Below, piece by piece: positions 12,430-23,174 of a DNA stretch of 64,000 nucleotides. Under the pieces are notes generated by a model. That model was given only the letters and a program-made list of their open reading frames with translations. It was not told the origin of the DNA and ran no database searches. The stretch spans positions 374,001 through 438,000 of the forward strand of contig JAQFVV010006215.1 of the NCBI GenBank assembly GCA_028023455.1, given 5' to 3'. Numbering within the stretch: position 1 is the stretch's first letter; each line of letters opens with the position of its first letter. The translations under genes and the position numbers were made by a program. This DNA comes from Epiperipatus broadwayi. Lineage: Eukaryota > Onychophora > Udeonychophora > Euonychophora > Peripatidae.

Positions 12430-13065
12430 TAATAACATTTGTTCAATTTATTATTTTCAGATGATCAAGTGATTATAGAACAGGATATAAAATACATTAA
12501 ATATGTTATGAGAAAAATTAAAAAGGAATACAATAAGTAGGAATTAAATATTAATTTAAGAAGGACAGAATATTTGATGATGTAAGAAAATGGGGTATTT
12601 ATCATCAATAGGGAAGAATATCACGAAAATAGAACAGTTTTCAATATCATTATGAAGAGAGATATGTGAAAGAATTAGTGAAAATAAGGAAAATAATAGA
12701 AATGCTCAACCATAGTAATATGTTGATGAAAGTGAAGACATATTATATCTTGGCATATATAATATTACTATATGAAGTAGAATTGTGAACAACTACAAAA
12801 GATAATGAAGAGATTGTTGCCAGTTGAAATAGATTTTTGGAAAAAATCAGCAAGAATATCAAGATTGGGAAAAATGACAAATCAAAACATCAGACAAATA
12901 GTTAAAAGTGAAACAAATATGATAATAGTTATGGAAGAAAGGAAATTAAAATGGTATGGTCATGTTAGAAGAATAAATAAAATAAAGTTCTAGAAATTAT
13001 GATGGTTTGGGAAATAAAAGAGAGAAAAAGAAAAGGAAGACAAAGAAAATGACGAAAAAAAAATG
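12430..13065 (+). pseudogene. Decayed LINE reverse transcriptase C-terminal region
   Basis: Read through stops and shifts, the plus strand gives LFSDDQVI (equivalent to the FADD catalytic box), then NINLRRTEYL (the usual 'N..KTE.L' after the catalytic box). From 12805 a 62-codon frame contains DFWKKSARISRLGKMTNQNIRQ and KLKWYGHVRRI. The DFWRRSxRISR...IxRKRLxWYGHxxRM pattern is the conserved C-terminal tail of many arthropod non-LTR retrotransposon polyproteins. A basic RKRKRKTKK-like stretch follows, as expected. Stops at several places show long decay. It is a different, older family from the RTE at 17.8 kb. Confidence 0.65.
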
Positions 13066-13089
13066 TGATGAATAACATAGAATAGATTG

Positions 13090-13267
13090 TTAAAACAGGC
13101 AAAACTTACTATATATATTGCCACACACAGCAAGCTAGAGTAATCAATGGATGCCAGAAGGCTTGTGCATAAAATCCCCATCTAGTGCCTACTCATCCAA
13201 TATCTCCAGACTAGTTTCTGGCTTATGGCCTTCGTCGGTGAGGAGCATAAGAGGAGGTGGTCATGTG
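13090..13267. mobile_element. PalF element, single-arm copy, 13-bp TSD
   Basis: It begins TTAAAACAGGCAAAACTTAC, continues through the shared CAATGGATGCCAGAAGG and CTAGTTTCTGGCTTATGG segments, and ends GTGGTCATGTG. A perfect 13-bp direct repeat ATAGAATAGATTG flanks it at 13077-13089 and 13268-13280. Only one arm of the palindrome is present, so the copy is about 178 bp. Confidence 0.75.
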
Positions 13268-13280
13268 ATAGAATAGATTG

Positions 13281-13945
13281 GTTTGTCAAGGCAGGTGTTA
13301 TGGAAATATTAAGGAGCCAAATACAGGGAACTTTTGATTGAGAATATCATCAGTAATGAAAAAAATTAGAAGATATTTTAAAGCCATATCATGAACTTTA
13401 ATGATCTCCATATAATGTCATCTTTAATTTTTTTTATTTTTAGAATTGCATATTAAAACAAGTTGTTTGTTTGAATATATGATATAATAAATTATTCATT
13501 TTTTTAACAAAGTAATTATAGTTACTTATTACAATTCTAATTTTCTCACTTAAAAATTAATTAAAGGTAATATGACTAGTATAAAGAGTTGACTTTATTG
13601 TCTTGATGGTAAAATGTTTTCTTTTTCATACAATCACATTGGTTTTTATGAATACTCATTAACAATTTTATAATACTTTTACCTGAAAATTATTTCTAGG
13701 TGTTTATAAAACTCTTAAAAATAATTAAGATCAGTTTACATTATATAAAAAAATAAATGGCCTGATTACATTTATTTATGTCGAATCATATTTTATTAAT
13801 ATTAAATTAATTAAAAAATTGTTGAACTTTATTTGAAAATTATGAATATGAATTATGAGTTACTTTAAATTGGTTACTAATAACTATACTGATAAGTTAA
13901 TATACTATAAAATACACAATAGTTATTTATTGTAATAAATAGTAA
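13281..13945. other. AT-rich non-coding stretch
   Basis: Nothing recognised apart from A/T-rich sequence. Confidence 0.5.
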
Positions 13946-13949
13946 ATAT

Positions 13950-14125
13950 AGAGATTTGAATTCAGACTTTCAAGCATCCAGCACTATCCACACTATCTCA
14001 TACAACTGATATACATAACCACACACATGTAGAAAAGATTAAAAAAAATCCCAATATATGTATTTCATGCTAAACCAGCACTCATCAGTTGGTCCAGATT
14101 ATCATCTCCCCCCCCCATATATATG
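13950..14125 (-). mobile_element. Hammerhead plus tRNA-like SINE-type repeat (family HS), copy 1
   Basis: On the minus strand the order is: hammerhead fold (about 14100 to 14051), an A/T-rich linker, then a tRNA-like segment with an A-box-like TGTATATCAGTTGTATGAGA and a B-box-like GAATTCAAATCTC at about 13955. The same order occurs at 40.94-41.09 kb and around 54.9 kb. Combining a hammerhead with Pol III-type boxes is known from schistosome Sm-alpha SINE-like repeats. That this family is transcribed by Pol III is inferred. Confidence 0.65.
14051..14100 (-). ncRNA. Type-I hammerhead ribozyme candidate (best copy)
   Basis: The minus strand reads CCAA, then CUGAUGA (14088 to 14082), then stem II GUGCU / loop / AGCAU, then GAA (14066 to 14064), a two-base-pair stem III AU-ACAU-AU, an unpaired A (14055, the predicted cleavage position), and UUGG (14054 to 14051). 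UUGG pairs with the CCAA before the core to form stem I. All invariant core positions are present. The very short stem III matches the PLE/retrozyme type, thought to work best as dimers. The stem II closing pair is a G-U wobble. Confidence 0.65.
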
Positions 14126-14129
14126 TAAT

Positions 14130-14530
14130 AAATGGTCTATTATTTATATAGTGCTGACTATGTATGTAATATAAAGAAGGGAACAAATTTCCTTCATGCA
14201 TTTTTACAAATTTACATGCACTTGTCCATGAGCATCAGTTTAAGAAGCATAAGTGTACACTTATGCTTAAAACTTATGTTTATATTGTTTGAATTAGAAT
14301 AGAAGCAAGAAAACCTCTTTGTGACACTTCTCTTATAATATTTCTATGAAGCTTTTGATTAGATAAATAATTTTCTGTTTATATGTAAAAGAATCTTAAA
14401 GATTGAATTTTTTCTCTTTTTTAAGTAATATTTTTATCAGCAGTAATTTGGCATTCAATAGAACCTGAATATATTTCCTATATATTCTTCATGATTTATA
14501 TCTCTCAAATTCTATAGAAGTATTATTATC
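14130..14530. other. AT-rich non-coding stretch
   Basis: A C-run at 14108-14116 and A/T-rich sequence; no gene seen. Confidence 0.5.
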
Positions 14531-14532
14531 TC

Positions 14533-14836
14533 TAAATCACTAAAACATCATATGAACACCATTAGCTTGGATTGAAAACATTATTGTGTTTTCTTTTTGG
14601 GTTCTTAGCTTTACAGTTAAAAGGTTCATGTTGGAGGTTTGCATTGGCTCCAAAATTTAGGAGCTGTGCTCTCATATCCAAGGATCCTCATTAATGAAAG
14701 TTGTAAGCTAGAAACTAGTCTGAGGATATTGGAGGAATAGACAGTAGATAAGGATTCTATGCACAAAACTCAGAATCCATTGATTGCTATGGCTTGCACT
14801 GGGTGACACTATGGTATGGAGAGTTCTACCATATTA
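14533..14836 (-). mobile_element. PalF element, divergent copy
   Basis: This diverged copy on the minus strand runs from GGAGAGTTCTACC-side sequence (complement of AACTCTCC) through the arm CATTGATTGCTATGG, the 'CTAGAAACTAGTCTGAGGATATTGG' region and the inner GGAGGTTTGCATTGG and TTAGCTTGGATTGAAAACA segments. The AAAACATCATATGAACACC left edge matches the usual AACATCATGTGATCACC. No clear target-site duplication. Its divergence suggests an older insertion. Confidence 0.6.
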
Positions 14837-15240
14837 ATCCCATTATTATTTTTATTTTTCCTGAACAGATTTATTAGGTCATAATTTTCATAATTCTTCT
14901 ATTTCTAAATTTGCTAACTAATTTTTTTTACTAAAATTACAGTTCCTTTTTAACTCATTATTTCAAATTCATATTATATAAGTTACCAATTTTTATTTTT
15001 TTTCCAATCATGCACAAATCATCACCATATAACACTACACCACAGACTAATTATTTAATTAACCTTTTTCTTAACTTAAAACTGAGTGTTCCACTTCTAT
15101 TTCTATTTAATTAACTTTTTAAACAATTATAAACATTAATTGTTCTCATACTATTTTAGTGAAGAACACTAAAACTAAAAATTATTACAATAAAATTTAA
15201 TGTCACTACTGATGTATAAATATCATACAATCTTCCAAGA
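14837..15240. other. AT-rich non-coding stretch
   Basis: No feature recognised. Confidence 0.5.
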
Positions 15241-15908
15241 AAAACAGGCAAAACTCCCTATACAGTAGTGCCACTCAATACAAGCCAGAATAATCAATGG
15301 ATGCCAGAAGGCTTGTGCATAAAATCCCTATTTATTGCCTACTCATCCAATATCTCTAGACTAGTTTCTAGTTTGTGGCTTTTTTCAGTGAGGAGCCTTG
15401 GATCTAAGAGCACTACACTTAGATCTTATGATCTAATTCAACATCCAGCAGCCACATTTTATCTTTACTTAACTACAAAATTATGAGTATAAAATTAAAA
15501 ATACAATAATATTTTCAATGCAAGCTCATTAGCTTATATAGTCATATAGGCCTGAACTCAGTTCAGTACCCAAATATTTTGGTGTCTTTGGTTTTTTAAT
15601 AACCATAGCCATTACTATCCTATTAGGCAGGATTGGTATTAAACCACTAAACATCATGTGATCACGATTTCTTATGCTTGCTCATAACTATTATTAAAAC
15701 AGGCAAAACTCTCCATACAGTAGTGCTACTCACTGATGAAAGCCACAAGTGAGAAACTAGTCTGGGGGTATTGTATGAGTAGACCCTAGATAGGGATTTT
15801 ATGCACAAGCCTTGTGGCATCCATTGATTACTCTGGCTTGTATTGAGTGGCACTACTGAATGGAGAGTTTTGCCTTATGAGCAAGCATAAGAAATGGTGA
15901 TCATGTGA
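15241..15908. mobile_element. PalF element, long copy with internal second arm
   Basis: It starts AAAACAGGCAAAACTCCC. One arm is followed by the internal region containing CTTATATAGTCATATAGGCC, CCTATTAGGCAGGATTGGT and ACTAAACATCATGTGATCACG. At 15693 a second complete AAAACAGGCAAAACTCTCC palindrome begins and runs to the right end GGTGATCATGTG. A weak direct repeat ATCTTC(C/T)AA flanks the whole. The structure could be one long element or a short copy nested at the tail of a longer one. Confidence 0.7.
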
Positions 15909-15911
15909 TCT

Positions 15912-16540
15912 TCTAAAAAGTAATAATTCAATTAATTTTTATACTGATCTTTATAGCTATCTGTTGAACAATCTTTTTTTTTTACTACCAAAATCTTGGA
16001 ATTGTATTAGTAGTACTGTTGATAATTTTAATAAATAATAAATAAACTAATTAGATGTTAAAAAATTTGAGAAGTCCGCTCCAATCATTACGTATAATAT
16101 ACTATTTACTACAATTGCTATACTATATTTTAAAAATGACAAATCACTTTGTAGTATCACAGATTTCAAAAATAACACTCTTCATCAGCTGCCTTCGAGC
16201 TCTGCCAACATTTCACCAACATATCAGTTACAAGACTTACACCAATACTGTAATGACAATCAGTTTGGTGTCAAAGTATAAATATTTGATTATATATTAC
16301 AGTTTCTCACTGTAAATTAGCCTATTTCAACACAGCTATAAACTAACCAAAGTAGAATCAAAGAATCATATTATTTTAAGTCTTAATTAAGAAATTCAAC
16401 ATCAAAATATGCAATAAAGAGGGTAAAGCACCTTTAAGTTAAATGTAAACAAATTTACAAAGATGTCAGTATGTTGTATGGCAATCATAATAAAAAAAAA
16501 AATACACTCAAAGATTGAAACTGACATCTCTTTAGATTTA
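15912..16540. other. AT-rich non-coding stretch
   Basis: No supported gene; small frames only. Confidence 0.5.
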
Positions 16541-16545
16541 TCGAC

Positions 16546-16620
16546 AGTTTTAATGAAGCTACCGGAGCTTTTAACCCAATAGTAACATTGCGACGGACTA
16601 ATGAAGATCCCTAGTTCAAT
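16546..16620 (+). mobile_element. Degenerate tRNA-like SINE candidate
   Basis: The sequence has ACCCAATAGTAACATTGCG (A-box-like) and CCTAGTTCAATTCCGG, where GTTCAATTCC is close to a B box and the flanking CC/GG can form a T-arm. It does not match S1 copies elsewhere. It may be an old SINE or a tRNA pseudogene. Confidence 0.4.
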
Positions 16621-16624
16621 TCCG

Positions 16625-17840
16625 GAAACGTTAATAATATTTACAAAAATATATTTTTGAACTTTTTCAAGCATTTTTTATGACTACTGAAATCTTATTA
16701 TATCAATTTAATGGTTCCTAAATTGATTTTCACTAGAAGAAGAGACATTTCTAAAAAATAACGAACTTCTTATGAACTTCGATCAATAAAACTATTCGAT
16801 TACTGTATTTATTTATGAAGTTGTGTTAATAATGTCTTGTGGTATTACAAGTAAAAGAAATCCCTTTTCGGCAATGGATTCATACGTGTGTAGATTGATA
16901 TAAAAATAAAATTGATCATTTCTTTATAGTTTTAATAAAATTTATTATTTAACAATTAACAATAAAATGGCGGTAAAAGATTTTTAAACAGTGTTTGCTT
17001 TTACAAATCAATAAATTAATTTATAAATAGCATTTTTCAACTGTTTTAACTATTGGCTATTATTATAGACCTATTAAAGAAACAAGTTTTGGTGAATTGT
17101 GCACGAGTGCTTACTATTATTCTGAATTCACGACTAGTTTATTGATTTTTTTTTTCCAACTGAACACAGTCTGTTGTTGAATGAATTTGATGGCACGAAA
17201 TTGAAAACTTGATTACAGAATATTGCTAAAGGGAACTTCATAAAGTCATTGTATAACTTTTGTGCAGGCAAATATCTCGTTTTAACACTTTTACTAAAAA
17301 TATCTTATTGCATTTCACGATGCTGTTTGAAGTAATATGGGTATTTTTTGTTAGAATTATTTATTCCCCAGAGATATATATTTTATAACAAAAACATTTT
17401 TTTAAAAGTAAATAAAAGAAAAAATGAAAAGAGAAACGGAGGTTGGGACGGGGGGGGGGGGTAATTTTTAAAAAAATTAAACTTACTATTTCTGCCGCCA
17501 TGAATATATAATTGTAATAAAAACAAACCTTTTAATTTCAGAAAACGATATAAAAATATTATGAAATAATGATACTTATTTAGTGTATAAAAATAAAACA
17601 TTATAAAGTAACGTGTAAAGATTTCAGATGATAGATTTGTTAGTGGCTTTTTGAAGTTCTTCATTTTGCCATTGTAGTTATAGATTTGACAATCATTAAT
17701 TATGTGGTTCATGATTAGTGTTTGATCATATCTACACAAGTCAGTGGCGATTAAATTCCATTTATGAATCGTGAATGCAACAGCCGTGAGTTGCTCTAAA
17801 TCTGTTGAGGCTGATTGAATCTATCTGGCTTTATCATCAT
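16625..17840. other. AT-rich non-coding stretch
   Basis: No recognised gene or element. A run of ten or more G bases lies near 17451-17461. Confidence 0.5.
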
Positions 17841-20711
17841 CATCATCATCATCAACCATTATCAATCCACTGCAGGATGAAGATCTCTCCAAGTTTAATC
17901 CATCTTCTTCGATCTTTAGCTTCTCTTCTCCACAACACTCCTGCACATTTTCTTATTTCATCCATCCATCTTACATGTGGTCTCTTTCTGGGTCTTTTAC
18001 AATCTCTTGGAATCCAGTTTAAAATTTCAAATGTCCATCTATTATCATCTCTTCTAGCAATATGTCCAGCCCAACTCCATTTCAATCTTTTAATTTTTTC
18101 AATAAGGTCAGTAACACCTGTTTGTTGTCTTACCCATACATTGCGTTTTTGATCTCTTCTTGTTACTCCCAACATACATCTCTCCATACTCCTTTGAGTG
18201 GTCTGAAGTCTCTGTATTGCTCTTCTATTAAGTGTCCAAGTCTCAGATCCATAAGTAAGAACTGGTAAAACACATTTGTTAAAAACCATCCTTTTCAAAC
18301 ACATAGGCATATTTCCTTTTAGTATCAAGTTATTTCTACCAAAAGCACTCCAACCAAGTTTAATTCTATGATTAATTTCCTCCATTATGTTTCCATCTGT
18401 ATTAATAATCTGACCAAGGTATTTGTAACTGTTAACTTCTTCTAATTCTTCATAATCAATCTTTATTTTCATATTTTGAGCAAATCGATTAAACATTACT
18501 TTAGTCTTTTTAACATTTATCTTTAGTCCTACTTTTCTACTTTCATCTGCTAACTCCTGCAACATTTCCTGCAGCTCTGAAGCATTATTTGCAAAAATAA
18601 CTACATCATCTGCGAAATCTAAATGACTTAAATACTCTCCATTTACTTTCACTTCTTTAGTTTCCCATTTTAATCCACAAAATACTTCTTGCAGCACTGC
18701 TGTAAAGAGTTTTGGAGATATGGAGTCACCTTGTCTTACACCTTTCTCAATGTTGATTTTTCCAGTATCATTATGTAATCTAATTGTTTCTGTTGCATTT
18801 TTATAAATATTCTTTAAAATATGACAATATCCTGGATCTATACCTTGATGATTCAAAGCTTTAATCACGGAAGAAATGTGTATAGAATCGAATGCTTTTT
18901 CATAATCTACAAATCCAAAACATAATGACAACTCATATTCGTTTGTCCTTTCTATGACTTGTCTCAATACCTGGATATGATCTATTGTACTAAAACCACT
19001 TTTAAATCCAGCTTGTTCTCTTGGTTGGTGGAAATCCAAAGTTCTCTGTAGACGAGTTGTAATTATCTTGGTAAAAATTTTATATAAAACTGATAAAAGG
19101 CTGATAGGTCTGTAATTTCTAATATCTTCTTTATCACCTTTTTTAAATATTAGTATTATTACTGCATTCTTCCAATCTTCCGGTACATCTTTATCATTTA
19201 GACATTTGGTATATAACTTTGCTAAAATTATTTCTATTTCTTCACCTGCTTCTTTTAATATATCAATTATAATTCCATCATTCCCTGGAGCCTTTCCTTT
19301 CTTCATACACTTAATTGCATGTCTCACTTCTTCATTTAAAATTCTGGGCAATTCGGAAGATGTAATAGATATAGGAAGTACTTGTTCTTTATTACTATAT
19401 AATTCTTGATAAAAATCTTCTACCAATTTCATGATGTCATCTCTCTTTTTAGTAATAATTCCATCTTTTTTTCTTATTGCAGATATAAATTTCCTACCAA
19501 TACCAAAATGTTGTTTAACATTTTTGAGACTTTTATTTTCTTCTACAGCTTTCCTTGCTATTTCACAGTTATACTTTCTTATATCATTTTCAACTCTTTT
19601 CCGTACCATTTTACAAAATTCAAGATATTCAATTCTTTTTAATACATCATTTTTGTATATCTTCATATTCCTTCTTTTCTTCATAAATTCTCTAGTCTCA
19701 GTAGAAATTTTATTAGTCAATTGCTGCTTTTTTCTACCAGCTATGTTTGTTGCAGTTTTTAAAAGTGTATCAGTTATTTTCATATTAATTTCATTCAAAT
19801 CTGAATCATGTTCAAAATCTCCTAACATTTGAAACCTATTTGTAAGTTCTAATTTAAATTCATTAGAATGTTTCTGAAGATTAGGAATATCAATTGTAAA
19901 TATTGTTTTTCTTAATAATTTCTGTCTCTCTAGTTTTACATTAACACGTAACTTATACCTTACTAATCGATGATCACTTCCTGTGTTAAATTTATTAAGA
20001 ACATTACAATCTTGAAATATATATTTCCTGTTAGTCAAAATATAATCCAATTCTGCTGTACCTTCATTTGGATGCTTCCATGTCCATTTCCTTTTAACAT
20101 TTTTCTCAAAAAATGAATTCATAATATAAAGTTTTTCTTTTTCTGCAAACTCCACAAGTCTATGTCCTCTCTCATTTCTATTACCATAACCAAAATTACC
20201 TACAGCAATTTCATCTTTCATTTGTCTACCAATTCTAGCATTAAAGTCTCCCATAAAAATTTTAAAATGTTGTTTACTCTGATCAAAAGCCTTTTGTACA
20301 TCCATATAAAAATCTTCTACTACCTCATCACTATGAGAACTTGTTGGGGCATAAACCTGAAATATCTGCATTTAGTATCTGCTATTAAGTTGTATAACTA
20401 ATCTTGCCACTCTGTCCGATACACCATCAATCTCCACAATATTGTTCTTCCACTTTTTATTTATAATGAATCCTACTCCACTTGTATTTCCAATATGTGT
20501 GCCTTTATAATAGAGTATATGTCCACTTTTTAAATCAATTGTTTCTTCTCCTTTTCTTCTAACTTCATAAAGTCCAATAATGTCCCATTTAATATATTTC
20601 AGTTCTTCTTCTAATTCTTGCAATCTTCCTTCACTTGAAAGTGATCTGCAGTTGTAAGTACCTAAATAAAAAGTCATCATCAAATGGCAGCCTGGGTCCG
20701 CAATCATATTG
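17828..20711 (-). mobile_element. RTE-type LINE with one in-frame stop
   Basis: This is a minus-strand non-LTR retrotransposon of about 2.9 kb. It has one polyprotein (20707 to 17852) and almost no 3' UTR, ending directly in a (GAT)n-type tail seen as (ATC)n on the plus strand at 17833-17854. A very short 3' UTR ending in a simple trinucleotide repeat is characteristic of the RTE clade. Related decayed copies lie at 22.6, 39.5-40.8 and 51.4-52.4 kb, so this family was active here repeatedly. Confidence 0.85.
17852..20707 (-). pseudogene. RTE polyprotein: endonuclease plus reverse transcriptase
   Basis: The frame is open for 112 codons (from 20707), meets one TAA at about 20374-20372, then continues in the same frame for 839 codons, so a single nonsense change separates it from a 950-residue protein. 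The endonuclease part has LGTYNCRSL near the N-terminus, GLYEVRR, QVYAPTS, MGDFNARIG and, before the RT, TAELDYIL and GSDHRLV. The reverse transcriptase has NYRPISLLSVLYKI, FVDYEKAFDSI, GVRQGDSISP and the catalytic LDFADDVVIFA. The C-terminal part has ETWTLN, WAGHIARR and RPHVRW, then ends FILQWIDNG. The protein would nick target DNA and prime cDNA synthesis there. This copy looks recent. Confidence 0.88.
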
Positions 20712-21257
20712 GATCTTAAAACAAAACTTATTTAGAACTTTATAAGAAATCTCCTTTTTATATTATAATTCCTTGGTTGCTTAAAAAAATTTTTGATTGA
20801 ATATTCAAAAGGATGACTTTGCTTTGAGATTAATTTTAGATAGTGAAACTATATATTGGCAAATTTATTCTACATAATATCTTTTTATTTATTTTCTATG
20901 AAGCAAATGATATCTGGTGGAAGAACATGTGGAAAAATAGGATACTACTTGACAATGTAAAATTGATTGTATCGGTAATATATGTCATAGTAATTTTTAA
21001 TGGGCTAGCTAGAAGTTTACTGGAAGCACTTTTTCCTTAATCAGAGACAGAAACTTCACCAATATAATATCTAATACTAAAAAAAAACTATTTACAAAAT
21101 GCTTGCATTACAATCCCAAATAGTATCAGCAAGCTTTCCAATGAACTTTATTTCTAAAGTTAATTCAAAGATAATGTTAAATAAATGAGAAAAATAAGTT
21201 AGATTACAATCCAAGATTATACTTAAATCATATGGAGTGATTATATTTAGATTATAA
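20712..21257. other. AT-rich non-coding stretch
   Basis: Possible remainder of the RTE 5' UTR next to 20711, then A/T-rich sequence with no recognised feature. Confidence 0.45.
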
Positions 21258-21273
21258 GATGTTTCTCTTTATT

Positions 21274-22100
21274 AAAACAGGCAAAACTCTCCATACAGTA
21301 GAGCCACTCAGTGCAAGCCAGAGTAATCAATGGGATGCCAGAAGGCTTGTGCATAAAATCCTTATCTAGTGCCTATTCATCAATATCCCCAGACTAGATT
21401 CTGGCTTGTGGCCTTTGTCAGTGAGGAGCCTTGGATCTGAGAGCACTGCACCTAGACTTGGGATCTAATGCAACCCTCCAGCAGCCACCTTTTATCTCTT
21501 CGTAACTACAAAACTATGAGAATAAAATTGAAAACCCAATATTTTCAATCTAAGCTCATTGGCTTATATAGTCATATAGATCTGAACTCAGTTCAGTACC
21601 CATACATTTTGGGGTTTTTGGTTCTTTAATAACCATAGCCACCACTATCCTATTAGGCAGGATTGGTATTAACCACTAAATATCACACATGGTCACCATT
21701 TCTTATGCTTGCTCGCTCATATCTGTTATTAAAACAAGCAAAACTCTCCATACAATAGTTCCACTCAGTGAACCACTATTTATATATACGTGGCCATTAA
21801 ATACATTTATTTAGACTATTGATTAATAAGATGATGATGATGCTTCCAGCCACAGCTTTATAACTAACTACAACACAGTTTACCAACTTACCAACATATT
21901 GTTATATTTAAACTATGTTTATATGATTGCTAGAAACTAGACTGGGGTTATTGGATGAGTAGGCACTAAATAGGGATCTTATGCACAAGCCTTCTGGCAT
22001 CCATTGATTACTCTGGCTTGCACTGAGTGACACTACTGTATGGAGAGTTTTGCCTGTTTTAATAACAATTATGAGCAAGTATAAGAAATAGTGATCATGT
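21274..22100. mobile_element. PalF element, longest copy, up to 16-bp TSD
   Basis: The left end reads AAAACAGGCAAAACTCTCC. It continues through the arm, the inner region (CTTGGATCTGAGAGCACTGC, GCAACCCTCCAGCAGCCACC, CCTATTAGGCAGGATTGG), a reverse-oriented end segment (TGGTCACCATTTCTTATGC), an interruption of about 150 bp near 21775-21928 that does not match other copies, and the opposite arm ending GTGATCATGT. A 16-bp direct repeat GATGTTTCTCTTTATT lies at 21258-21273 and 22101-22116, although its first bases may belong to the element. Confidence 0.75.
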
Positions 22101-22447
22101 GATGTTTCTCTTTATTTAGATGAAAAGATGAGCATACTATTTTCGTTAAATTTAAAACCCAATTTTTGAAAAAAGATTTTCCAAACTTTTCATATTTTTA
22201 TTAAGAAACTCTTCTACTTCTAAAAAGGACTTCTCATATGAAGTCAAAGCAATGTTATAAGTATACTTGAATTTCATGTATCATTCTTTAGTATAATCTC
22301 TTTTATTCAGATTTTATTTTTATTGTAGTATAAAGGAAGCAAAAGGTAAATTGTATCATTTAATATTTTTGAATTATTTAACCAGTTTTCACGTTAATGT
22401 TTAATGTATTTGATTTATATATATATATTTATGTATTTGATTTATAA

Positions 22448-22576
22448 CACCCTTTTTAAAACTTTTTTATTTATAGTATACTTTTTATTAATATTTTTTT
22501 TTTTTTAGTTTTGACACCCTTTTTAAAAACTTTTTTATTTATACTATACTTTTTATTAATATTTTTTTTTTTTAGT
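22448..22576. repeat. Tandem duplication of about 65 bp
   Basis: The segment ACACCCTTTTTAAAA...TTTTTAGTTTTG occurs twice in a row with only small differences. It lies directly beside the RTE fragment. Confidence 0.8.
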
Positions 22577-22887
22577 TTTGATAGGCATATTTCCTTTTAG
22601 TATCAAGTTATTTCTACCAAAAGCACTCCAACCAAGTTTAATTCTATGATTAATTTCCTCCATTATGTTTCCATCTGTATTAATAATCTGACCAAGGTAT
22701 TTGTAACTGTTAACTTCTTCTAATTCATCATAATCAATCTTTATTTTCATATTTTGAGAAAATCTATTAAACATTACTTTAGTCTTTTTAACATTTATCT
22801 TTAGTCCTACTTTCCTACTTTCATCTGATATCTCCTGCAGCATTTCCTGTAACTCTAAAGCATTATTTGCAAAAAACAACTACATCA
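22577..22887 (-). pseudogene. Internal RTE fragment, truncated at both ends
   Basis: About 100 codons on the minus strand nearly match the segment just after the FADD box of the 17.8-20.7 kb element: NNALELQEMLQE, KVGLKINVKKTKVMFN, NSYKYLGQIINTDGN, IKLGWSAFGRNNLILKGNMP. Only a few substitutions differ. Both the 5' part and the 3' tail are missing. Its 5' side (plus-strand position 22887) joins directly to PalF inner sequence, so the fragment was either captured or trimmed by a later event. Confidence 0.85.
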
Positions 22888-23172
22888 TCTGCAACCCTCC
22901 AGCAGCCAAGGAGGGTTGCATTAGATTCTAAGATCTAGGTGCAGTGCTCTCAGATCCAAGGCCCCTCACTGACGAAGGCCACAAGCCAGAAACTAGTTTG
23001 GGAATATTGGATGAGTAGGCACTAGATAGGGATTTTATGCACAAGCCTTCTGGCATCCATTGATTACTCTGGTTGGCACAGGGTGACACTATTCTATAGA
23101 GAGTTTTGCTTTGTTTAATAACAATTATGTGCTAGTATAAGAGATAGTGATCATGTGATGTTCAGTGGTTTA
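22888..23172 (+). mobile_element. PalF element, left-truncated copy
   Basis: Starts inside the element with GCAACCCTCCAGCAGCCA followed by AGGAGGGTTGC, a tight inverted repeat. It then runs through the arm (CTAGTTTGGGAATATTGG, GCATCCATTGATTACTCTGG) and the right end GTGATCATGTGATGTTCAGTGG. No left TSD can be found because its left end is joined to RTE sequence. Confidence 0.7.
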
Positions 23173-23174
23173 AA

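Noticed and set aside
18062-20401. Plus-strand frames inside 17.8-20.4 kb
   Set aside because: Shadows of the minus-strand RTE polyprotein, which has clear catalytic motifs.
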